Assembly: GCA_050288085.1 (NCBI GenBank)
Contig: JBNKDD010000176.1
Coordinates: 1-11,844, forward strand
Direction of reading: 5' to 3'
Length of the DNA stretch: 11,844 nt
From: JBNKDD01 sp050288085
GTDB taxonomy: Bacteria > Chloroflexota > Anaerolineae > Aggregatilineales > UBA3940
Made by a program: the position numbers and the translations under genes. Each line of letters begins with the position of its first letter. The first letter of the stretch is position 1. This document shows, in pieces, positions 7,333 to 11,844 of the stretch. The notes under the pieces are model-generated. The model worked only from the letters and a program-made list of their open reading frames with translations, had not been told where the DNA came from and searched no databases.

Positions 7333-7926
7333 TCACCCCACCGCCGCGATCCGAACACGCACATACGGCCCGATCAGGTCGAGTACGTCGCGGGGCAGGC
7401 GGGCCGGAGCAATTGATACCCCCCGGTCGGTGACCTGCACCTCGCCGGTTTCTGCGCCGGTATCACGTTGGCGATACAACCAGGCAGCCAACCGAAGCGC
7501 GGCCTGCTGGATCGGTTCGGGGGCGGTTTCGCTGTAGCCCCACTCGCCTTCGACCTCTATCGCGGCTTCTGGATCGGTGGTGTAAGCCCAACTCAGGCCG
7601 CTGCTCTGTTTGAGAGCTACCCCGAAATAAGGCTGCCAGTTGACCGGGCGCAGGATCACGTCATCCAGGCTGATCGATGAGCCATCACCGTTGGTCAGTG
7701 AGGTGAGGCTTAATAAGTCGGCATCGAACAGCAGCAGCTTCCCGGTAATGTGCGACCCGACTGCGTCGTATCGGCGGGTTTCTTCCTGGGCCACGAACCA
7801 GCGCCCGCAGTGATCATCCAGCATCCGGCTGGCCCGCGTGACCAGATCACCCAGCAGGGTGTCATCCCCGGAGCCGGTGATATGTAAATAGGTTTTCAAT
7901 TCGTTGACCGTCGTATAATCTGCCAT
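7333..7926 (-). CDS. Phage gp6-like head-tail connector protein
   Basis: This 197-residue protein starts at ATG 7926 after GAAGGAAAG. The N-terminal ~45 residues are typical of the HK97 gp6 / SPP1 gp15 connector family: TVNELKTYLHITGSGDDTLL followed by a helix with RASRMLDDHCGRWF. The middle is strand-rich (LLLFDADLLSLTSLT, VILRPVNWQPYFGV), with a conserved-looking VEGEWGYSETAPEPI turn and a helix AALRLAAWLYRQRD. The C-terminal tail (VRVRIAAVG) fits the ring-forming adaptor that docks under the portal. Its length is within the larger end of the family. It follows the capsid gene, as in HK97-type heads, but across an unusually large 383-nt spacer. Confidence 0.85.
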   Translation of the reverse strand: MADYTTVNELKTYLHITGSGDDTLLGDLVTRASRMLDDHCGRWFVAQEETRRYDAVGSHITGKLLLFDADLLSLTSLTNGDGSSISLDDVILRPVNWQPYFGVALKQSSGLSWAYTTDPEAAIEVEGEWGYSETAPEPIQQAALRLAAWLYRQRDTGAETGEVQVTDRGVSIAPARLPRDVLDLIGPYVRVRIAAVG

Positions 7927-7933
7927 CGTCTTT

Positions 7934-8199
7934 CCTTCTCGAATTTATGGTGATCATCACCCCTTCCTGTTTGCTGTGTTTGTGGGGGAGGGGGTGTTTC
8001 TTATGAATTTTTTATGAATTTCATCGTGTTTTTGTTGAATTCCTCATCGAATATCGATATCTTCAAATTAGGTCGGGAAGATGACCTATCACTCTTCTCT
8101 TCTTTGTAACCCGGTCATACGATCTGCTAAAGCTGCTACCGATGTGCTCCCTTGCAGGTGCTTCCCGGCCCTCCTTTGTGATGTAGTAGGCCCTGCTAG
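7934..8199. other. AT-rich spacer between capsid and connector genes
   Basis: No convincing gene was found in this stretch. It holds a 10-nt direct repeat, TTATGAATTT at 8001-8010 and 8012-8021 (11-nt period), and an ATATCGATAT palindrome at 8051-8060. GGTCGGGAAG at 8071-8080 can pair with CTTCCCGGCC at 8161-8170 (one G-T pair). It could hold a promoter or operator for the downstream tail genes, or decayed repeats. No convincing -35/-10 pair was seen. Confidence 0.35.
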
Positions 8200-8233
8200 G
8201 TAGGGACACGGCATATCAATGTCGTGTCCCTAC
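8200..8233. repeat. S-type hairpin, variant copy
   Basis: GTAGGGACACG (8200-8210) pairs perfectly with CGTGTCCCTAC (8223-8233), and the inner bases can add four more pairs including one G-T. It begins and ends like the S palindrome (GTAGGG...CCCTAC) but has a different core. It stands 10 nt from R copy 3, downstream of the capsid gene. It may double as a transcript-end hairpin. Confidence 0.75.
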
Positions 8234-8243
8234 TTGCTTTTTG

Positions 8244-8311
8244 AACCCCTCATCGCGATTCGCCCCCCTTCGCGAAGGGGGGCAGACATCGTGAAACGAT
8301 GGCGGGGGGTT
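8244..8311 (-). repeat. R element copy 3 (CCCCCC subtype)
   Basis: The outer stem is AACCCC (8244-8249) with GGGGTT (8306-8311). Arm 2 is a perfect 22-nt palindrome at 8262-8283 (GCCCCCCTTCG and its complement). Arm 3 is CATCGT/ACGATG with loop GAA (8287-8301). Arm 1 is reduced to ATCGCGAT (8252-8259). The right end supplies two bases of the capsid gene's TAA stop (8310-8312). Confidence 0.85.
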
Positions 8312-9440
8312 AGGCCCGGATGCCCTTCAACACCTCGAACGAATCCGCGTGACGGACATTGCAGTCAACCCGCATGATCGCCCGGATGAAGACCTGGTCA
8401 TACTCGAAGGCATTGCCAGCCGCATCGCTGGCCCGCAGTTCGAGCGCCTTCCGCTGCCCGATCACAAACTCCGGCCAGCAGCCCAGGTAGACGGTTGAGC
8501 AGTCATTGTTGATGCCCTGCGTCTCGTTGATCGGGACGGCTGTGGTCGTAAAGACCGGGTATCCCCACAGAGTCGGCGGGTCACCGGGGGCGGATGGATC
8601 GGCCCACAGGTACTTATCGGCAGTGTCTTTGATCTGCCGCAGCGTATTGACCGTGCGCGGATGCACGATCCAGGCACGGCCCTCGGCGGGCACGTTGTCC
8701 GCGTCGAGCGCATACAGCATGTCGGCCAGGTTATCGAAGTCCGGCGTGCCGCCGTCGGTGCCCAGGGTGGTCGTATCGACGTGTACCCCGGAGATTTCCT
8801 CCAACCCCTCAGGCGTATTGCCGGAGCCGTCGCCGGTCAGGTACTTGATGTCTTCCTCAATCGCCAATACGCGGGCGAGATCGGCCATCACCAATGCCTC
8901 GACACCCGGATCACTGTCCTCGAACAGTTCCGCCGAGAGCTTGGTCAGCGCGGCCAACTTCTTGGCCTGGAGCTGCACCTGCCCCCAGGTCTGATCTGAG
9001 GCGGTGATCTGCGCATTTTCTGCCACCCAGTAGGCAGTTGCGCCACCCGTCTGGGAGGGGATTTGCAGGGTGTCGCTGTTCATTGGGATGATGGTCGCCC
9101 CGGCGGCACGGACGGCGGTCTTGGCGGCCAGCAGTTCGACAAGCTGGCTGCTGTGCTCAACCGGTACCAGGTAGCCGCCTGCCGAATCGGTTCCCTCGGC
9201 GAGTGCCTTGCCTGCCAACTGGAAGCGCACCACGTCGAAGTCGCCCCGGCGCATGGCCTTGATCGCATCGACGAAAGGCGTGCCGTTGTCGGTCAGGAGC
9301 GGTTCCCCGCGCTGGCGGATCAAAGCCGGTGCTTGCCGCGTCAGGAACATGCCCTGTGGCCCGGTGTTGTCGTCTTGAAGATCGTCAATGGCAGTCGTGA
9401 GTTCCTGTCGCATGATATTGCGGATAGTTTGTTCATCCAT
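8310..9440 (-). CDS. HK97-fold major capsid protein (internal start of a longer open frame)
   Basis: Initiation at ATG 9440, 6 nt after GGAGGAA, gives a 376-residue capsid protein of the usual HK97-like size. Residues ~1-80 are a helical, charged delta-like region (MDEQTIRNIMRQELTTAIDD). The mature fold starts around the classic capsid motif GTDSAGGYLVP (83-93). It continues with the N-arm/spine strands (TLQIPSQTGGATAYWVAENA), a helix with KLAALTKLSAELFEDS, a helix ending in IEEDIKYLTGDGSG, and an A-domain with AWIVHPRTVNTLRQIKD. The C-terminus (YDQVFIRAIMRVDCNVRHAD) is typical. It forms the icosahedral shell, and the delta region is normally removed by the prohead protease. The frame continues upstream without a stop into the protease, but this start is the best supported for the bulk product. 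Confidence 0.88.
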   Translation of the reverse strand: MDEQTIRNIMRQELTTAIDDLQDDNTGPQGMFLTRQAPALIRQRGEPLLTDNGTPFVDAIKAMRRGDFDVVRFQLAGKALAEGTDSAGGYLVPVEHSSQLVELLAAKTAVRAAGATIIPMNSDTLQIPSQTGGATAYWVAENAQITASDQTWGQVQLQAKKLAALTKLSAELFEDSDPGVEALVMADLARVLAIEEDIKYLTGDGSGNTPEGLEEISGVHVDTTTLGTDGGTPDFDNLADMLYALDADNVPAEGRAWIVHPRTVNTLRQIKDTADKYLWADPSAPGDPPTLWGYPVFTTTAVPINETQGINNDCSTVYLGCWPEFVIGQRKALELRASDAAGNAFEYDQVFIRAIMRVDCNVRHADSFEVLKGIRA

Positions 9441-10136
9441 AGATGGTTCCTCCGTTATTGATTTCGTGTTATTGATTGCCCCTACATGTGCGGGTGATAT
9501 CTGTGTGCGTTTTGACCTCACCCCTGCCGTTTCTTTCCCTCGCCCTGAGGGAGAGGGACGGCGAGCCAAAGGCTCGACAGGGTGAGGGCTGCCAAACACC
9601 TCCACACCACCCAATCCGGCGGCGGCGAAGATCGCCTTCGCCCGCGCCATGTCTATTTGATAAGGCTGCTCCGGGATGGCGACGGCATACGGATTGACCG
9701 GCTCATGTTCCCGTAGATCGATCAGCGAGAGTTCGCCCACCGGCCAGACGAGAATCTGTCCATCGTTGGCAACCCGCACCAGGTGATTGATCGCGCCGGA
9801 CGAGGCACGAGCCAATCCCTGCCGGGCGGCGTCCCAGACGCGCCGGGCCAGGGCGCTGGCCTGATCCAGCATCACCCGGAACCACACACCGTCGGGACGC
9901 TGCTCCCAGCCCAAATCCTCGCCGATAACTTGCGGCGTTGAATCTTCCAACCCGTGATAGTAAACAATCGGGCGCTTGGGGATACGCTCCAACCACAGGT
10001 CGGTATTCTCGGTGAAGTACTCACCCTGTGCATCTTTCCCCCCGAATGGTCCGCCGTATGGCACGCCCAGCACCTCTAATATCCAGTCCTCACCCGGTTG
10101 GTGATTATCCTTCATGGTTGTGACATTTCTGGTCAC
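8310..10136 (-). CDS. Prohead protease in continuous frame with major capsid protein
   Basis: The frame opens at GTG 10136, 5 nt after GGGAGG, and runs 608 residues. Residues ~15-175 form a HK97/S78-type prohead protease. The candidate catalytic His is H61 (IVYYHGLED). The candidate Ser is S112 or S113 in ARASSGAIN, and E135 in WPVGELSLID is a candidate third residue. These serine proteases self-assemble in the prohead, cleave the capsid delta domain and degrade themselves. Residues ~183-209 (PSPSGRGKETAG and flanks) translate an R repeat and look like non-native linker. Residue 233 is the capsid's own start. No stop separates the two, so a protease-capsid fusion can be made alongside free capsid protein. 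A sequencing error that removed a stop remains possible. ATG 10115 is an alternative start without a nearby ribosome binding site. Confidence 0.75.
   Translation of the reverse strand: MTRNVTTMKDNHQPGEDWILEVLGVPYGGPFGGKDAQGEYFTENTDLWLERIPKRPIVYYHGLEDSTPQVIGEDLGWEQRPDGVWFRVMLDQASALARRVWDAARQGLARASSGAINHLVRVANDGQILVWPVGELSLIDLREHEPVNPYAVAIPEQPYQIDMARAKAIFAAAGLGGVEVFGSPHPVEPLARRPSPSGRGKETAGVRSKRTQISPAHVGAINNTKSITEEPSMDEQTIRNIMRQELTTAIDDLQDDNTGPQGMFLTRQAPALIRQRGEPLLTDNGTPFVDAIKAMRRGDFDVVRFQLAGKALAEGTDSAGGYLVPVEHSSQLVELLAAKTAVRAAGATIIPMNSDTLQIPSQTGGATAYWVAENAQITASDQTWGQVQLQAKKLAALTKLSAELFEDSDPGVEALVMADLARVLAIEEDIKYLTGDGSGNTPEGLEEISGVHVDTTTLGTDGGTPDFDNLADMLYALDADNVPAEGRAWIVHPRTVNTLRQIKDTADKYLWADPSAPGDPPTLWGYPVFTTTAVPINETQGINNDCSTVYLGCWPEFVIGQRKALELRASDAAGNAFEYDQVFIRAIMRVDCNVRHADSFEVLKGIRA
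9447..9453 (-). promoter_or_regulatory. Internal ribosome binding site for the capsid protein
   Basis: GGAGGAA on the - strand lies 6 nt before ATG 9440, inside the long protease-capsid frame. It is the main evidence that capsid protein is also made as a separate product. Confidence 0.8.
9478..9487. repeat. S-family half copy
   Basis: GCCCCTACAT is identical to the last 10 nt of the intact palindrome (4688-4697). It lies 28 nt from R copy 4, inside the protease-capsid linker. It is short, so chance cannot be excluded. Confidence 0.45.
9516..9587 (-). repeat. R element copy 4 (CCTCACCC subtype), inside an open frame
   Basis: The outer stem is CCTCACCCCTG (9516-9526) with CAGGGTGAGG (9578-9587), with one bulge. 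The middle structure is CCGT (9527-9530) with ACGG (9558-9561) enclosing TCCCTC/GAGGGA (9536-9552). Arm 3 is CGAGCC/GGCTCG with loop AAA (9562-9576). Unlike copies 1 and 3, its end carries no TAA, and all of it is translated in the protease-capsid frame. Confidence 0.8.
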
Positions 10137-10141
10137 AGTGG

Positions 10142-10147
10142 CCTCCC
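10142..10147 (-). promoter_or_regulatory. Ribosome binding site favouring the GTG start of the protease
   Basis: GGGAGG on the - strand lies 5 nt before GTG 10136 but 26 nt before the alternative ATG 10115, so GTG is preferred. Confidence 0.6.
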
Positions 10148-10159
10148 AATTTCACTAAT

Positions 10160-10240
10160 ACCCCCCATCCTCGCTGTGCTCGGATTTGCCCCCCTTGCAA
10201 GGGGGGCGGATGCAGCCTTCAGGCTGCACAGGGGGTGTTA
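10160..10240 (-). repeat. R element copy 5 (CCCCCC subtype)
   Basis: The outer stem is ACCCCC (10160-10165) with GGGGGT (10231-10236). Arm 1 is ATCC (10167-10170) with GGAT (10182-10185). Arm 2 is a perfect 20-nt palindrome at 10188-10207 (GCCCCCCTTG and its complement). Arm 3 is TGCAGCCT/AGGCTGCA with loop TC (10211-10228). It begins a few bases after the portal stop (10245-10247) and fills the 108-nt gap to the protease. Confidence 0.85.
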
Positions 10241-10244
10241 TGGT

Positions 10245-11843
10245 CTAATCCCATACCTCGCCGACCGCATCGACCTGCATATCGAACAGCGCCCGCACCT
10301 CGTCAACCGTATGGGCGTCGTCCAGCATGTCGTTGATCTCGTCCCAGGTTTCGACCGGGATGACGGTCGTTTCGAAGTCGCGGAGCGACTGCCCGGCCTT
10401 CATCCGGCGCACCGCAAAACGTTTCCAGCGCCGTAACTCGGATAGAATTGCGTCCTCGTTGGTGATGGCCTTTGACCCGTTGCCGCGTACCGGCGTCGAG
10501 TCCTGGGTCAGCGTCCCGACCGAGATTGGATCGTCGGTGGGCGTTTGATCGCCGTTCTGATCGGCGGGTGTGGTTGGCGGATTGCCGTCCGCTTCCTTGT
10601 CGGGTTGGGAGTTCTGCAATTCAAAGATGAACCCGTCATCCTCTCCCGGCAGCAAGATCATCCCCAGCCCGGCCCGCACCTCGTTACGGGTGATCACCCC
10701 GGATTGGAACAGGGCGGTCAGGCGTTCGGCCTTGTCGGTGGCCGATTCACGCAGGGCGGCGATGCTGTCTAAATCCCAGGCCAGCCGCGCATCACGGGCG
10801 GTCAGATCGGGGTAGTGGGGCAGCAGTGACCAGTTCAGCACCTCGGCGATGTACTCCAACTGCGGGATGATGGTGTCTTCGTAGAAGCTGGCTTTCTGCT
10901 CGCGGGCAGTGGCATAAGTGGCGGCTTCCCAGGCCCCGGCTAATGCTGTTGGCACACCGAACACCGCACAGATCGCCCGGCGGTCTTCGCCGCGTAAATC
11001 ACTCAGGGCAAGATCGGTCGGCGGGAAGGTGATCGTCTGCCAGCGCAGCCCACCCCCAACGATGCCGGTCTTCCATTTATTGGCCGCGCCTTTAAATAGT
11101 TGATCCCACCAACCGCGAATCCGCTCGGCTTCTGAATCGACCAGCGGCATGTCGGTGCTCAGTAACCCGGCGGGGCGGGCATCATTGGCGAAAAAGGCCG
11201 ACACAAAGCGCGAGGCGTTCAACTCGGCATTGATCTCGTTTAGCGCCACCGAGAGTGGGCTGAGTCCGCCCAGGTCATCGAGCGGGTCAAAGTTGCGGAA
11301 GGCGATCACCTGCTCTGGGGCAAAGGTGTAGGTTTGCCCGTTGACCGTCTGCTTATAGGCGGTGATCCCGCGCTGACCGTCCACCACCGGCTCGACCGTC
11401 TGCGGGTTCAACCAGGTCAACCACTTGACCCCGCGTGCGCTGCCGTTCCCGTTGTCCGACCGGCCCCCGATGGTTTTCAGCCAGTAGGCCGTCCCCCAGA
11501 TGTTGTAAGCCGATTCGGTCGCCCGGAGCAGGTCACCCAGGTTCATGGTGAAGGGGTTGACATCCTGCAATAAATTCAAAATCGGGTGATCGCTGATCGG
11601 CTCCCCGGATCGATCCAGCAATACCAGCGGCACACCTGCCACCGAATCGGCCCGCAGCTTGATGCAGCGGTAAGCCCAGACCGCGCTGGCATAGGCCCGT
11701 GCCATGTCAGGCCGCGAGGCGTTCAGATCGCGCTCCTGCCGCTGGTGGATGCCATGAAACGCATCGAACAACGGCCCACCTTTGATCCGGGCCGGGCGGG
11801 TGCTCCCATCTGCTCCGACCCAAACCCCCTGTAGATTGGTCAT
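10245..11843 (-). CDS. Phage portal protein, HK97 family (start at window edge)
   Basis: This protein has 532 residues from the ATG one base inside the right edge; the true start could lie further upstream because no leader is visible. It has the hallmarks of the HK97-type portal: a helix around residues 50-72 (AVWAYRCIKLRADSVAGVPL), then HPILNLLQDVNP and a membrane-like but soluble helix (LGDLLRATESAYNIWGTAYW). The clip/stem region follows (FRNFDPLDDLGGLSPLSVAL), then DLRGEDRRAICAVFGVP with EQKASFYEDTIIPQLEYIAE. The dodecameric portal sits at one capsid vertex and is the DNA channel bound by terminase. Residues ~405-460 are a D/P/T/G-rich linker. The last ~68 residues (ILSELRRWKRFAVRRMKAG, then IPVETWDEIN) form a separate helical domain seen on some portal and capsid-morphogenesis proteins. 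Terminase is expected just outside the window. Confidence 0.9.
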   Translation of the reverse strand: MTNLQGVWVGADGSTRPARIKGGPLFDAFHGIHQRQERDLNASRPDMARAYASAVWAYRCIKLRADSVAGVPLVLLDRSGEPISDHPILNLLQDVNPFTMNLGDLLRATESAYNIWGTAYWLKTIGGRSDNGNGSARGVKWLTWLNPQTVEPVVDGQRGITAYKQTVNGQTYTFAPEQVIAFRNFDPLDDLGGLSPLSVALNEINAELNASRFVSAFFANDARPAGLLSTDMPLVDSEAERIRGWWDQLFKGAANKWKTGIVGGGLRWQTITFPPTDLALSDLRGEDRRAICAVFGVPTALAGAWEAATYATAREQKASFYEDTIIPQLEYIAEVLNWSLLPHYPDLTARDARLAWDLDSIAALRESATDKAERLTALFQSGVITRNEVRAGLGMILLPGEDDGFIFELQNSQPDKEADGNPPTTPADQNGDQTPTDDPISVGTLTQDSTPVRGNGSKAITNEDAILSELRRWKRFAVRRMKAGQSLRDFETTVIPVETWDEINDMLDDAHTVDEVRALFDMQVDAVGEVWD

Positions 11844-11844
11844 A

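Noticed and set aside
8310..9440. Encapsulin nanocompartment
   Set aside because: The shell protein sits with a portal, prohead protease and gp6-like connector, which mark a DNA-packaging phage head rather than an encapsulin.
10188..10207. Simple rho-independent terminators as the full explanation of the G/C-tract hairpins
   Set aside because: They lack following T-tracts on the transcribed strand and are only one arm of a larger, recurrent multi-arm element.

Overview
The window joins two unrelated gene blocks that converge near position 3,300. The left block (1-3,286, + strand) holds two tandem, paralogous HEAT-repeat proteins; the first is cut by the left edge. The right block (3,396-11,843, - strand) is a tailed-phage-type structural module. 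In transcription order it encodes an HK97-family portal, a prohead protease in frame with an HK97-fold major capsid protein, a gp6-like head-tail connector, a small neck/tail-completion candidate, a large minor-tail/tail-hub-like protein, a holin-like membrane protein, a tail-fibre-like protein, a small coiled-coil protein and a membrane-anchored coiled-coil protein. No terminase, integrase, lysin, tail tube, sheath or tape-measure gene is visible; terminase would be expected just beyond the right edge.

The host is a bacterium. Shine-Dalgarno sites (AGGAGG type) precede nearly every gene. The phage half looks more GC-rich than the HEAT half by eye. The style of the intergenic palindromes and the abundance of HEAT-repeat paralogues make me think of a Chloroflexota-like (possibly Anaerolineae) genome. 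That is an impression from memory, not proof.

The most unusual feature is that almost every phage intergenic gap longer than about 30 nt is filled by a structured repeat. Five copies of a cloverleaf-like element (called R here, about 68-100 bp) have an outer stem enclosing a short arm, a long G/C-tract hairpin and a third hairpin. The third hairpin has a different sequence in every copy yet stays fully self-complementary. All five lie in the same orientation relative to phage transcription, on the 3' side of a structural gene, and two supply the stop codon itself. A second family (called S) is a palindrome of about 32 nt with intact and half copies, often next to an R element. One R copy lies inside the open frame joining protease to capsid protein, so no stop codon separates them, although the capsid gene keeps its own strong ribosome binding site.

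Together the right block looks like a resident, possibly reduced or domesticated phage/GTA-like particle module whose spacers have been colonised by host-type repeats, rather than a recently arrived complete prophage. Nothing in the sequence links the HEAT proteins to the particle functionally.
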